DNA of 64,000 bases from Pseudomonas sp. LRP2-20 (GCF_024349685.1 NZ_AP025944.1:3540001-3604000); one strand, 5' to 3'. Positions 8,751-17,492 are shown, counted from the first letter of the stretch. Made by a program: numbers and translations. Notes: generated from the sequence alone by a model not told the origin.

Positions 8751-10067
8751 TCAAAACAAGGCCACGGTGTAGTTGACGATCACCCGGTTCTGATCGCCAT
8801 TGCGGGTCGCTTCACTGTGGGACTTGCCGTTGCGCCAGGCCACGCCCAGCCCCTTGAAGGTACCGCTCTGGATCACGTAGTCCAAGGAAAAGTCCCGCTC
8901 CCACTCAGACTGTTCGCTGCCACCGGCAGTCTGAATGTGCTCACCGTTGAGGTACATCACCGAGGCCTTGAGCCCAGGCACACCCAACGCCGTGAAGTCG
9001 TAGCCATACTGCGCAAAGCCAGTGCGCTCGCCAGCACGGGTGAAGCTCAGCAGCATCTTGTCGGTCCACAGGTACAGGCTGCTGCCACCGGCGCCCTTGT
9101 CGATCGACCCCTGGTTGATCTGCACGAAGTTGCTGTCGTCGGAAACGCGCTGGTAGCCCAGCATGAGCGAGTGGCCACCCAGGCGATAGGTGAACGCCGC
9201 GCTCCACAGGTCGCTGTCGATCTCACCGTCCCCATCGGCGGTATAACCGCCGACCGTATAGCCCCGCGCCCTTCCCGAAGCGCTGCCGTTGGCACCGTCC
9301 GAGCGGGTGCGGAAGTAACGCAGGTCGGTGGTCAGCGAACTGTCGTCAGTAAGTGCCAAGGTGTGATTGAGGCCGGCGAAATGCTGCTGGTAGTAGTCTT
9401 GCAACTCGCCAACGTAGTACTGCAGCACGAGCGCATCGGTGGCACGGTAATCGGCACCGGCAAAATAGAAACGGTCGCTTTCCTGGGTGCCGCCACTCAC
9501 GGCCATGCCGGTCAGGTCGGTGGAAGCCCGGCCCCGCGCGCGGTCCAGCGCACCGCCGACCAGCATGAGGTTGTCGAACTCCTTTGACTGCAACTGCACG
9601 CCCTGGAAGGTCTGCGGCAACAACCGACCATCCGAGGCCACCAACACAGGCATTTTCGGCATCAACTGGCCAACCCGCAGCTCGCTCTTGCTCGCTTTCA
9701 GCTTCAGGGTCGCGCCGGCACTGCCCCACTGATCCACCGCACGCTCGCCATCGGAAGGGATCATGGTGCTGCCTGCGTGCCGACCACGGCCACTGTCCAG
9801 GGTCACGCCCAGCATGGCCATCGCATCCACACCGACGCCGATTACTCCGCCGGTATACCCCGAGCGCAGGTCAAGCAAGAAGCCTTGGGCCCATTCCTCG
9901 GTCCTGGAAGGCTGAGCGGCACCGTCGCGGTTGTCACTGTTGAAGTAGAAGTTGCGCATCGCCAGGTTGGCATGGCTGTCGGCAAGAAACGCCGCTTGCG
10001 CTGGCAGCGCCACGAGGCCACCCGTCGCAGCCAGTGCAAACCCACAAAAGGAAGGTAAGGATTTCAA
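8751..10067 (-). CDS. OprD-family outer-membrane porin (TTG start)
   Basis: Outer-membrane channel of 438 residues, typical OprD length. A signal peptide (start KSLPSFCGFALAAT, end PAQA-AF) is followed by the family opening LADSHANLAMRNFYFNS. The C-terminal strand IVNYTVALF ends in Phe, as the outer-membrane insertion signal requires. The only start compatible with a full signal peptide is a TTG at 10065-10067, with GGGAG 8 nt upstream. It lies between the ABC transporter and amidohydrolase genes, so it should admit the same substrate, usually a small carboxylate or amino acid for this family. Confidence 0.9.
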   Translation of the reverse strand: MKSLPSFCGFALAATGGLVALPAQAAFLADSHANLAMRNFYFNSDNRDGAAQPSRTEEWAQGFLLDLRSGYTGGVIGVGVDAMAMLGVTLDSGRGRHAGSTMIPSDGERAVDQWGSAGATLKLKASKSELRVGQLMPKMPVLVASDGRLLPQTFQGVQLQSKEFDNLMLVGGALDRARGRASTDLTGMAVSGGTQESDRFYFAGADYRATDALVLQYYVGELQDYYQQHFAGLNHTLALTDDSSLTTDLRYFRTRSDGANGSASGRARGYTVGGYTADGDGEIDSDLWSAAFTYRLGGHSLMLGYQRVSDDSNFVQINQGSIDKGAGGSSLYLWTDKMLLSFTRAGERTGFAQYGYDFTALGVPGLKASVMYLNGEHIQTAGGSEQSEWERDFSLDYVIQSGTFKGLGVAWRNGKSHSEATRNGDQNRVIVNYTVALF

Positions 10068-10132
10068 GGCAAAAGCTCCCTGGGCACCCGCGCACGGGTG
10101 CCGGTTTTCTTGTTATTGGAAACGACGCAGAA

Positions 10133-11005
10133 TCAGCCCTGCATGCCCCATCGGCGCACCGTGACCAGCTCGATGCTACGGAACACCAGGCCCTCGACGA
10201 CCAGGCCAATGACGATGACCATCAGCAAGCCGGCAAACACGTTTGGCGTTTCCAGCGCATTGCGATGCTGGAACACATACCAACCCAGGCCACCAGAGTT
10301 ACCCGAGACGCCGAACACCAGTTCGGCGGCAATCAAGGTACGCCAGGCGAACGCCCAGCCGATCTTCAGGCCAGCCAGGATCGATGGCACCGCAGCAGGG
10401 ATAAGGATGCGCGTGACCAGGCGCAGGCCTCGCAACCCGTAATTGCGCCCAGCCATGCGCTGGGTCTGGCTGACCGACTGGAAGCCCGAGTAGGTGTTGA
10501 GCGATACCGCCCACAGCACCGAATGCACGATCACCAACATCAGGCTCTGGATGCCCAGGCCAAACCACAGCATGGCCAGGGGCAGGATGGCGATGGCCGG
10601 TAGCGGGTTGAACATCGCCGTCAAGGTTGCCAGCACATCGGTGCCGAGCCGGGTGGAAACCGCCAGGGAGGTGAGTACCGCCGCCAGGCCGATAGCCAGT
10701 GCATAGCTCATCAACAGCACCTTGAGCGAGCTGACCACCGCCAGTGGCAGCACGCCGTTGAGCAAGTCCTGAGTCATGGCCTGCACCGTCTCGCTAAAGG
10801 CCGGAAACATCAGCGGGTTGTCCAGGTAACGGGCATAGACCTCCCAGACCACGGCCAGCACCACCAGCACCAGGGCCCGGCGCACCCCGGTGTGCGCAAA
10901 AAGCCTTTCGAGAAGGCCCAGCCGCCGGGCGACATCACCCACCTGCCCGGGTGGCACCGGGGCGTACTCGACATCGGCACGTGGCTGGATTGCAGGCTTA
11001 TTCAT
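10133..11005 (-). CDS. ABC transporter permease, NitT/TauT (SsuC/TauC) type
   Basis: Inner-membrane permease of 290 residues with about six membrane helices and the BPD-transporter loop (EAA-like region near AGLKIGWAFAWRTLIAAELV) characteristic of nitrate/sulfonate/taurine/pyrimidine-type importers. The start is the ATG at 11003-11005, whose codon overlaps the ATPase gene end by 8 nt; a longer upstream frame is antisense noise. It works with the ATPase at 10998-11813 and the binding protein at 11813-12844. The neighbouring lactonases and dehydrogenase argue for an organic acid or lactone rather than a sulfonate, but no desulfonation gene test is possible here. Confidence 0.9.
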   Translation of the reverse strand: MNKPAIQPRADVEYAPVPPGQVGDVARRLGLLERLFAHTGVRRALVLVVLAVVWEVYARYLDNPLMFPAFSETVQAMTQDLLNGVLPLAVVSSLKVLLMSYALAIGLAAVLTSLAVSTRLGTDVLATLTAMFNPLPAIAILPLAMLWFGLGIQSLMLVIVHSVLWAVSLNTYSGFQSVSQTQRMAGRNYGLRGLRLVTRILIPAAVPSILAGLKIGWAFAWRTLIAAELVFGVSGNSGGLGWYVFQHRNALETPNVFAGLLMVIVIGLVVEGLVFRSIELVTVRRWGMQG

Positions 11006-11813
11006 GGGCAGTCTCACTGTGGCCGAAGAGCATGTGGCTGATGCGCTGGTGCAGCTGGCCAAAAGCCTTGCTGCCCTGATCGGAGAAGCCGAAAGCGCTG
11101 GCATCGAGTTCGGCGCGTACCTGCCCTGGGTGCGGGGTAAGCACGAGAATGCGCGTACCCAGTACGATCGCCTCGTCGATCGAGTGGGTGACGAACATCA
11201 ACGTGAACGGCGCCTGATCCCACAATTCCAGCAACTCTTCCTGCATGCGCCGACGGGTCAGCGCATCCAGCGCAGCGAATGGCTCGTCCATCAGCAGCAT
11301 CGCCGGCTCCATCGCCAACGCGCGGGCGATGGCTACGCGCTGCTTCATCCCGCCCGACAACTGATGCGGATAGGCGTCCTTGAACTTGTCCAGGCCAACC
11401 TTTGCGGCTGCGCGCGCGGCCCGCTCGGCAATTTCATCGCGCGGGAAGCGCGCGGTGACTTGCAGAGGGAACATGATGTTGGCAATCACCGTTTTCCAAG
11501 GCATCAGTTGGTCGAACTCCTGAAACACCATCATGCGATCCGGGCCAGGTTCGCGGACCACGTGCCCATCCAGGCAGATCTGGCCAGCCACCGGCTCGAC
11601 GAACCCGGCGACGCTCTTGAGCAGGCTCGACTTGCCGCAGCCCGACGGCCCCAGCAAGACGAAACGATCATTGCGCTGCACGTCGAACGAGACCTGATGG
11701 GTCGCAGTGATCAGCTGATCACGCGTCTTGTACTGCAGGGTGACGTTGTCCACGCACAGCAGCGCGCGTGCGCTGGCCTGTGTGGGCAAGGCGATGGGAG
11801 ACAGCAGGCTCAT
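10998..11813 (-). CDS. ABC transporter ATP-binding protein, NitT/TauT type
   Basis: ATPase of 271 residues in the SsuB/TauB class. Walker A GPSGCGKSS is at 55-63, the signature LSGGMKQR at 152-159 and Walker B AMLLMDE at 171-177. The family's Q-loop VFQEFDQLMPWKTV is present. Its start overlaps the binding-protein stop as ATGA at 11811-11815, and its end overlaps the permease start. The three transporter genes are thus tightly coupled in one minus-strand operon that starts near 12844. Confidence 0.93.
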   Translation of the reverse strand: MSLLSPIALPTQASARALLCVDNVTLQYKTRDQLITATHQVSFDVQRNDRFVLLGPSGCGKSSLLKSVAGFVEPVAGQICLDGHVVREPGPDRMMVFQEFDQLMPWKTVIANIMFPLQVTARFPRDEIAERAARAAAKVGLDKFKDAYPHQLSGGMKQRVAIARALAMEPAMLLMDEPFAALDALTRRRMQEELLELWDQAPFTLMFVTHSIDEAIVLGTRILVLTPHPGQVRAELDASAFGFSDQGSKAFGQLHQRISHMLFGHSETAHE

Positions 11814-12844
11814 CAGCTACCCTCCCCGTCAGCCACAGGGGCGAAGAACACCGCACGCCAATCGTCGGGGGCCTTCTTCAACGCCCCGGAACGCACCATG
11901 AAATCGGCCAGGGCCATGACCCCGCTCGGCTGCACTGACCACTCACCACTGACCTGGCGCAACATGGCCTCGACCTGATCGAGCGAGAGGCTTGAGGGCT
12001 CGCTGGCCAGGAACAATTGCGCCGCCTTGCGCGGTTCCTTGCGGATGTATGTGTTGGCCTCATCGATTGCCGCCACCACGGCAGCACTCAACTGCGGGTT
12101 GTTGTCGACGAAGCGGCCGGTACTGGCCAGCACGCCACTTGTCATGCGCCTATCAAGCGCCGAGGAGAAATCGAACAGCTTGCTTACCCGGGGGTCCTGG
12201 GCCAACTGGTAGCTGTAGGGATTGGGACCGATGTAGCCCTTGATGCCGGCTTTGTTTAGCAGGCTGGACGTCGCGTCAGGGTGCGGCAGGCTGACCATCA
12301 AGCGGTCCAGCTTGTGGATCTGCTCAGGACCGAACTGGCGCTCGGCGACCATTTGCAGCAGCAGGGCCTGCTGGCCGCTGGGCGAGCTGACCGCGATCTT
12401 GTCATCGTCCTTGAAGTCGGCCAGCGACTTGATCGCCGAGTCATTCACGAACAAGCCGTTGTCCCCCGCCACCAAGGCGCACAGGGCCCTCACATCCAGC
12501 GAGCGGCGGGTCTTCTCCCAGGCAATCAAGGTCCCGGACAAGCCATAACCGCCAATATCGACATTGCCGCTGATGAGCGCGTCATTGATCGCCGGCGCAC
12601 CACTGATGCGCTTGATCTCGAAGGACGCCTCCGGTTGACCATGGGCCTTGGCCTGCTGAACGAACAATCCCAGTTTGTCGGCGACCGTGACCGGCAAATA
12701 GGCATAACCGTACTGGATGGCCAGGACCACGCGGCCTTGCTCGGCCTGCACTGTGGCACTGGCAGCAGCAAGACCAAGGGCAATCGAGAGGGTTGCAAGG
12801 GATCGATGAGGGCGGCACAGCTTGCGCCATGAGCGGTTGGGCAT
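11813..12844 (-). CDS. ABC transporter substrate-binding protein, NMT1/SsuA-like
   Basis: Periplasmic binding protein of 343 residues, NMT1/THI5-like superfamily. The signal peptide ends near SATVQAEQG, and the mature part opens with VVLAIQYGYAYLPVTVADKL, typical of NitT/TauT solute receptors. Two ATG codons are possible. I use 12844 because GGAG lies 6 nt upstream; the ATG at 12856 overlaps that ribosome site. An AACAACAA motif covers 12857-12864 directly upstream, which suggests Hfq/Crc repression of translation. Next to it is operator-like site A (12870-12883). It is the first gene of the operon that runs to the amidohydrolase. Confidence 0.88.
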   Translation of the reverse strand: MPNRSWRKLCRPHRSLATLSIALGLAAASATVQAEQGRVVLAIQYGYAYLPVTVADKLGLFVQQAKAHGQPEASFEIKRISGAPAINDALISGNVDIGGYGLSGTLIAWEKTRRSLDVRALCALVAGDNGLFVNDSAIKSLADFKDDDKIAVSSPSGQQALLLQMVAERQFGPEQIHKLDRLMVSLPHPDATSSLLNKAGIKGYIGPNPYSYQLAQDPRVSKLFDFSSALDRRMTSGVLASTGRFVDNNPQLSAAVVAAIDEANTYIRKEPRKAAQLFLASEPSSLSLDQVEAMLRQVSGEWSVQPSGVMALADFMVRSGALKKAPDDWRAVFFAPVADGEGS

Positions 12845-12856
12845 AGCAAACTCCAT

Positions 12857-12864
12857 TTGTTGTT
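12857..12864 (-). promoter_or_regulatory. Hfq/Crc (CA) motif at the binding-protein start
   Basis: AACAACAA on the minus strand (with AATAACAA overlapping) lies next to the ribosome site of the binding-protein gene. AAnAAnAA is the catabolite-repression motif bound by Hfq with Crc in Pseudomonas. Confidence 0.65.
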
Positions 12865-12883
12865 ATTTTGGAACGCCATTTCC
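12863..12883 (+). promoter_or_regulatory. Shared operator-like site A (TTATTTTG + GGAACGCCATTTCC)
   Basis: This is one of four related sites. Its core GGAACGCCATTTCC is a near-palindrome and is led by TTATTTTG, as at sites B and C. It lies upstream of the ABC/porin/amidohydrolase operon (minus strand). Confidence 0.6.
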
Positions 12884-12967
12884 TTTATAGAAGCTCACAA
12901 ATACTAGCCTTTCGTCAAGACGTAAAAAACAAGGGGAGAAATTGGTCGCGTTTCGCCATTTTATGAT

Positions 12968-12988
12968 TTATTTTGCAATGACGTTGCA
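12968..12988 (+). promoter_or_regulatory. Shared operator-like site B (TTATTTTG + GCAATGACGTTGCA)
   Basis: TGCAA-TGACG-TTGCA is a perfect inverted repeat at 12974-12988, preceded by TTATTTTG at 12968-12975. It lies about 60 nt before the SMP-30 lactonase start. It shares the pattern GSAAYGMCRTTKCM with sites A and C; site D fits less well. Confidence 0.65.
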
Positions 12989-12996
12989 TTAAACAA

Positions 12997-13004
12997 AACA
13001 ACAA
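12997..13004 (+). promoter_or_regulatory. Hfq/Crc (CA) motif in the SMP-30 leader
   Basis: AACAACAA lies in an A- and C-rich stretch 45 nt before the SMP-30 start codon. It is further from the ribosome site than usual, so the effect is less certain. Confidence 0.45.
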
Positions 13005-13048
13005 ACAACGCCCGGGCGCCCACGCGCCCTTTGCCGCCAGGAGCACCC

Positions 13049-13969
13049 ATGAGCTTTTTCGCTGCCCCGCCGACCGTCGAAACCACCCTCTTCACGCGCC
13101 TGCCCGAGCACTTGCGCCACCCGCGCCCAACGGCCTGGGCCAACGCCAACCGCCAGGGACGCGCAATCGACTCATTCCTCGAAGGCCCGTCGTTCGACCG
13201 CCAGGGGCGCCTGTATGTGACCGACATTCCCAACGGGCGCATCTTCCGCATCTCGCCCCAAGGCGAATGGGAACTGGTCTGTGAGTACGATGGCTGGCCC
13301 AACGGCCTGAAGATTCACCAGGACGGGCGCATATTCATCACCGACTACAAGCGCGGGATCATGCTGCTAGACCCGCAGACCGGCGCCATCGAGCCGCTGC
13401 TGGACTCAGCCGGTTCCGAAGGTTTCAAGGGCGTCAACGACCTGGTGTTCGCGCCGAACGGTGACCTGTACTTCACCGACCAGGGCCAGACTGGCCTGCA
13501 GGACGCCACGGGCCGGGTATACAAACTGGACGCCAAGGGCAACCTGACCTGTCTGCTGGGTACCATTCCCAGCCCCAATGGCATCGTCTACGACCCTCAC
13601 CTCAATCACCTGCTGGTGGCCGTGACCCGTGCGCAGCAGATCTGGCGCATCCCGCTGGGCAACGGCTCGATCGTCGGCAAGGTGGGCGTTTTCGCGCAGT
13701 TGCATGGCGGCCTGGGCGGGCCCGACGGCCTGGCCCTCGATGCGCAGAGCAACTTGTACATCGCCCATACCGGCTTCGGCTCGGTGTGGAAGCTGTCGAA
13801 AGTCGCCGAACCGCTGCAACGCATCGTCTCCTGCGCCGGTATCAGCAACACCAACCTGGCCTTCGGTGGCGATGACGGACAGACCCTTTTCATTACCGAA
13901 TCCGAGACCGGCAGCATTCTGCAGGTCCGTACCGCCACACCTGGGTTGCAGATGTATTCCCACAGCTGA
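13049..13969 (+). CDS. SMP-30/gluconolactonase/LRE-family hydrolase
   Basis: Six-bladed beta-propeller lactonase of 306 residues. Typical features are FLEGPSFDRQGRLYVTDIPN near the N-terminus (metal-binding Glu), GVNDLVFAPNGDLYFTDQG (Asn/Asp), and PNGIVYDPHLNHLLVAVTRA and GGPDGLALD as later blade motifs. There is no signal peptide, so it acts in the cytoplasm. The start ATG at 13049-13051 has AGGAG 7 nt upstream; the frame could extend to a TTG at 13031 but that overlaps the ribosome site. It is divergent from the ABC operon and is followed by an MFS carrier. A second lactonase of unrelated fold in the same locus suggests a pathway with one or two lactone intermediates. Confidence 0.88.
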   Translation: MSFFAAPPTVETTLFTRLPEHLRHPRPTAWANANRQGRAIDSFLEGPSFDRQGRLYVTDIPNGRIFRISPQGEWELVCEYDGWPNGLKIHQDGRIFITDYKRGIMLLDPQTGAIEPLLDSAGSEGFKGVNDLVFAPNGDLYFTDQGQTGLQDATGRVYKLDAKGNLTCLLGTIPSPNGIVYDPHLNHLLVAVTRAQQIWRIPLGNGSIVGKVGVFAQLHGGLGGPDGLALDAQSNLYIAHTGFGSVWKLSKVAEPLQRIVSCAGISNTNLAFGGDDGQTLFITESETGSILQVRTATPGLQMYSHS

Positions 13970-14014
13970 ATCCGCGCCTGTCAGCGCACACAACAACTAC
14001 AAAAGAGTGACGAC

Positions 14015-15349
14015 ATGAACCACGATTCCCCTGCAGCCCAGGCGCCGCTCAGCGACGCCGAGGGCGACCGCCTGATGCGCCGCGTGTTGTGGCGCCTGGT
14101 GCCGTTCATCTTCATCTGCTACGTGATCAGCTACCTCGACCGCACAAACGTCGGCTTCGCCGCCATCAGCATGAACCAGGACCTGGGGCTGACCGCGACG
14201 ATGTTCGGCTGGGCGGCCGGCCTGTTCTTCTTCGGCTACTTCATGTTCGAGATCCCCAGCAACCTGCTGATGCAGCGCTTTGGCGCACGGGTGTGGATTG
14301 CCCGGATCATGATCACCTGGGGGCTGATTTCCATGGCCACCGCCTTCGCCACCGGCCCCATCAGCTTCAGCATCGCACGTTTCCTGCTGGGGCTTGCCGA
14401 AGCGGGCTTCACGCCAGGGGTGTACCTGTACTTCACCTACTGGTTCCCCGGCAAATGGCGAGCGAAAGCTACCGCAGCGTTCCTGCTGGGCATCCCGGTC
14501 GCCAACATCGTCGGCTCGCCGCTGTCGGGCTGGCTGATGGAACAGCACGGTGTCTGGGGCCTGAAGAACTGGCAACTGCTACTGGTTACCGAATCGATGC
14601 CCGCCGTGTTGCTCGGCATTGCCTGCCTGTTCGTCCTGGTCGATACCCCGAACAAGGCGAAGTGGCTGAACCCACGGGAAAAGGCCTGGCTGACCCAGCG
14701 CCTGTCCCAGGAGCAGCAGGCCATCGGCGCTTCCCACGGCAACACCCTGCGCGCCGCATTGACCAACCCCAAGGTGTTCACCCTGGCGGCCATCAATTTC
14801 TGCTGTATCGTCGGCTCCGTCGGTATCGGTTTGTGGCTGCCGCAAATCATCAAGAGCCTGGGTATTTCCAGTGGCGCGGTCGGCCTGGTGGTAGCGCTGC
14901 CCTACCTGATCGGCGCCGTGGCCATGACGCTATGGGCACGCCTTGCCAACCGCAGCCGCCAGCGCCTGCCCTACGTGGTCAGCGCGCTGGCCTTCGCCGC
15001 CGTGGCCCTGGTGAGTGCCGCAATGATCGACCAGCCGTTACTGAAGATCGCCAGCCTGTGCCTGGCCGTGGCCGGCATTCTGTCGTTCCAGGCCACATTC
15101 TGGGCGATTCCCTCGACCATCCTCACCGGCCGCGCCGCAGCGGGCGGGCTGGCAATGATCGTGTCGATCGGCAACCTCGGTGGCTTCACCGGGCCGTTCC
15201 TGATAGGCCTGATCAAGGACGCCACGCACAGCTTCACCCTGCCGTTCTTCGCCGTAGCGTCGATCCTGCTGATCGGGACCTGCCTGATGCTCTGGCTGGG
15301 TGATCCAGCCAAGCAACACACGCCCCAGGGCCAGGGCCAGGCTGCCTGA
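14015..15349 (+). CDS. MFS transporter, anion:cation symporter (ACS) family
   Basis: Twelve-helix major facilitator of 444 residues in the ACS family, which moves organic anions such as glucarate, tartrate, phthalate or hydroxyphenylacetate with protons. The signature YLDRTNVGFAAISMNQDLG follows helix 1, with FEIPSNLLMQRFGAR and the RFLLGLAEAGFTPGVYLYFT region later. It starts 45 nt after the SMP-30 gene and is probably co-transcribed. With the ABC importer and the related MFS at 18624 it gives this locus at least two uptake routes for related acids. Confidence 0.92.
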   Translation: MNHDSPAAQAPLSDAEGDRLMRRVLWRLVPFIFICYVISYLDRTNVGFAAISMNQDLGLTATMFGWAAGLFFFGYFMFEIPSNLLMQRFGARVWIARIMITWGLISMATAFATGPISFSIARFLLGLAEAGFTPGVYLYFTYWFPGKWRAKATAAFLLGIPVANIVGSPLSGWLMEQHGVWGLKNWQLLLVTESMPAVLLGIACLFVLVDTPNKAKWLNPREKAWLTQRLSQEQQAIGASHGNTLRAALTNPKVFTLAAINFCCIVGSVGIGLWLPQIIKSLGISSGAVGLVVALPYLIGAVAMTLWARLANRSRQRLPYVVSALAFAAVALVSAAMIDQPLLKIASLCLAVAGILSFQATFWAIPSTILTGRAAAGGLAMIVSIGNLGGFTGPFLIGLIKDATHSFTLPFFAVASILLIGTCLMLWLGDPAKQHTPQGQGQAA

Positions 15350-15353
15350 GCGG

Positions 15354-16580
15354 TCAGGTGCGACGCCGAAAGCCGTACTGCCCCAGCAACCCCAGCAACA
15401 GCACCCCACCGGCGATCCCCAGGGTCGCCGGTGCCCCCCAGCGGGCAGCGACCAGCCCGGCGATCATCCCACCCAGGGCTTCGAAGCCAAAGCGCATGGC
15501 GATGTAGAAGGCGATGACCCGCCCCCGCAGGTGGCTTGGTGCACCGCTCTGCAATTGCATGTTGGTGCTGACGTTGCTCAGGGTGATGCCGAAGCCCAGC
15601 AGCGCCAGCGCCAGCAGCGCCACCGGCAGCATACCGGCCAACCACAGCCCGACCAGGGCGACCGCGCACAGCAGCGCCCCGGCATCGGTAAACAGACGCA
15701 GGCGCGGCAATGCGCCGCCGACCGCCAGCACCAGGGTCGCCACGAAGGCACCAGCGCCCGCCGCCCCCCACAACCAACCCAGCACGCGCGCATCACCGGC
15801 AAACACCGCCTTGGCCAGGATCGGCAACAGCGCTGCGTAGCAGGACGCCAGCAGGTTGACCGTGACCACATTGACCAGCAACTGGCGCACATTGCGTGTC
15901 TGCCACATGTATGCCAGCCCCTCACGAAACACCTGGGCAGTCGAGCCGCTGGCCTTGGGGCTGGCGCTACCGCGCACCTTCAGCAAGCCGTACAGCAATG
16001 CCAGGAAGGCTACGGCCGTCAGTGCAAAACAGGCCGCCTCGCCGGCCAACGCGATCAGTGCCCCGGCCAATGGCGGGCCGACGAAACGTGCACCGTTGAT
16101 CAGCATGGCATTGAGCACCAGCGCGTTGGGCAGGTCGGCCGGGTCATCGACAAAACTGCCGATCAGCGCTTGGCGCAAAGGGGTTTCCAGGGCGTTGAGC
16201 AAACCCAGCAGCAAGGCCATGCCGGCGATCACCGGGCCATCGACCCAGCCCAGCCAGGTAGAAAGCGCCAATACCGACGACTGCAGTGTCAGCATCACTT
16301 GCACGATGATCAGCAATCGACGTTTGTCATGCCGGTCGATCCATGCACCGGCCAGTGGGCCGATAAGCAGTTGCGGAGCCAGCGAAAGAAAGGTGATCAG
16401 CCCCAGCAGCACGGCCGAACCTGTGAGATGGTAGGCCAGCCAGGCCAACGCCACCTGCTGCACCCACTTGCCCAGCGTGGAAACGCCCTGGCCGGTGAAA
16501 TAGATCTGGAAATTGCGGTGGGCGAGCGCCCGGATGGCCGAGGGCCATTGTTTACGGTGCGACGACGGTGAATCGGTCAA
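15354..16580 (-). CDS. MFS transporter, EntS/MFS_3-like exporter (TTG start)
   Basis: Twelve-helix transporter of 408 residues of the MFS_3 type, related to enterobactin exporter EntS and other efflux carriers (RALAHRNFQIYFTGQGVSTLG at the N-terminus; GPLAGAWIDRHDKRRLL between helices 2 and 3). The start appears to be a TTG at 16578-16580 with GAGGA upstream; no ATG lies near the conserved N-terminus. It is convergent with the ACS transporter (4-nt gap) and downstream of the RraA-like gene on the same strand, with a strong hairpin between them. It may export a metabolite or be unrelated to the catabolic genes. Confidence 0.88.
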   Translation of the reverse strand: MTDSPSSHRKQWPSAIRALAHRNFQIYFTGQGVSTLGKWVQQVALAWLAYHLTGSAVLLGLITFLSLAPQLLIGPLAGAWIDRHDKRRLLIIVQVMLTLQSSVLALSTWLGWVDGPVIAGMALLLGLLNALETPLRQALIGSFVDDPADLPNALVLNAMLINGARFVGPPLAGALIALAGEAACFALTAVAFLALLYGLLKVRGSASPKASGSTAQVFREGLAYMWQTRNVRQLLVNVVTVNLLASCYAALLPILAKAVFAGDARVLGWLWGAAGAGAFVATLVLAVGGALPRLRLFTDAGALLCAVALVGLWLAGMLPVALLALALLGFGITLSNVSTNMQLQSGAPSHLRGRVIAFYIAMRFGFEALGGMIAGLVAARWGAPATLGIAGGVLLLGLLGQYGFRRRT

Positions 16581-16617
16581 GTCTGCGAATCCTCAATAGA
16601 CCCGCGCCAGCCCAATG

Positions 16618-16652
16618 CCTGCTGCGCCCCCCATCGCAAGGGGCGCAGCAGG
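16618..16652. terminator. Strong hairpin between RraA-like gene and MFS exporter
   Basis: A perfect 13-bp GC-rich stem (CCTGCTGCGCCCC with its complement) encloses a 9-nt loop. It stands 8 nt past the RraA-like stop codon on the minus strand. There is no T-run, so termination may be partial or Rho-assisted. Confidence 0.6.
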
Positions 16653-16660
16653 TTACTGGG

Positions 16661-17338
16661 TCAGCCTGGCAGCAGGCAGCCTTTCTTCTTCAAGGACTCA
16701 ATGACCCAGGAGCGGTCGTTGGTACCTTGGGCAATGTGCTCCATCTGAGCGGTTTCGGCAGCATGCTTGGCCGTAGCACGGGCATAGACCTCGGCAACCT
16801 GGTCGTACGGTACGCAAAGCAGGCCGTCTTCATCGCCGATCACCAGGTCGCCCGGCTCGATCACCATACCATCAATGGCAATCGGCACGTTGATCTCGCC
16901 TGGGCCGTCCTTGTACGGACCACGGTGCGACACACCGGCGGCGAACAGTGGGAACTCGCCAGCGCCGATGTTGGCCGCATCACGGATGGCGCCATTGATG
17001 ACGATGCCTGCCACACCGCGCTTGACTGCATAGGCCACCATCATTTCGCCGATCAGGGCGTTGGTCAGGTCACCGCCCGCATCGACCACGATCACATCGC
17101 CTGGCTGAGCGATGTCGAGGGCGTAGTGCAGCATGAGGTTGTCACCGGGACGAGCCTTGACGGTGAGGGCCGGGCCGCAAAGCCCCCCTTCACGGTGCAT
17201 GGGGCGCAGCCGGGCACCGCCCGCCGTCATGCGGTTCATCGAGTCGCTGACGTTGGCGACCGGAACCTCACGGTAGCGTGCAACCCACTCTTCGCCAATT
17301 TTGCGCGTGCGCTCAAGCACTTGGAAGCCAATGCTCAT
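16661..17338 (-). CDS. RraA-like protein, probable HMG/CHA-type aldolase or oxaloacetate decarboxylase
   Basis: RraA-fold protein of 225 residues. Glu98, then Arg119-Asp120 in GAIRD, gives the acidic-X20-R-D arrangement known from 4-hydroxy-4-methyl-2-oxoglutarate/4-carboxy-4-hydroxy-2-oxoadipate aldolases. GGDLTNALIGE and GDEDGLLCVP are further family motifs. Such enzymes split hydroxy-oxo-diacids to pyruvate or decarboxylate oxaloacetate. It is larger than E. coli RraA (161), in the aldolase size range, so RNase E regulation is unlikely. The start ATG at 17336-17338 has AGAGGT upstream. It is divergent from the dehydrogenase gene at 17564 and has operator-like site D upstream. The substrate is inferred only. 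Confidence 0.82.
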   Translation of the reverse strand: MSIGFQVLERTRKIGEEWVARYREVPVANVSDSMNRMTAGGARLRPMHREGGLCGPALTVKARPGDNLMLHYALDIAQPGDVIVVDAGGDLTNALIGEMMVAYAVKRGVAGIVINGAIRDAANIGAGEFPLFAAGVSHRGPYKDGPGEINVPIAIDGMVIEPGDLVIGDEDGLLCVPYDQVAEVYARATAKHAAETAQMEHIAQGTNDRSWVIESLKKKGCLLPG

Positions 17339-17395
17339 GTGACATACCTCTATTGATGTTATTCGATGTCATCGGCGGCCGCCGAATCTGTTTTT

Positions 17396-17409
17396 TAGAA
17401 TGTCATTGC
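17396..17409 (-). promoter_or_regulatory. Shared operator-like site D
   Basis: Read on the minus strand, the site is GCAATGACATTCTA. Its first nine bases equal those of site B (GCAATGACG has one change). It lies 58 nt upstream of the RraA-like gene. It is the least conserved of the four. Confidence 0.45.
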
Positions 17410-17468
17410 ATTATTCCTTTTTCAATCGCTTTTTTTGACAGAAATACAGACACAGCCGGCCGATCAAT

Positions 17469-17492
17469 TTATTTTGTTGCAACGCCATTTCA
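17469..17492 (+). promoter_or_regulatory. Shared operator-like site C (TTATTTTG + TT + GCAACGCCATTTCA)
   Basis: The core GCAACGCCATTTCA at 17479-17492 differs from site A at two positions, and TTATTTTG lies at 17469-17476. It stands about 70 nt before the D-2-hydroxyacid dehydrogenase start. Confidence 0.6.
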
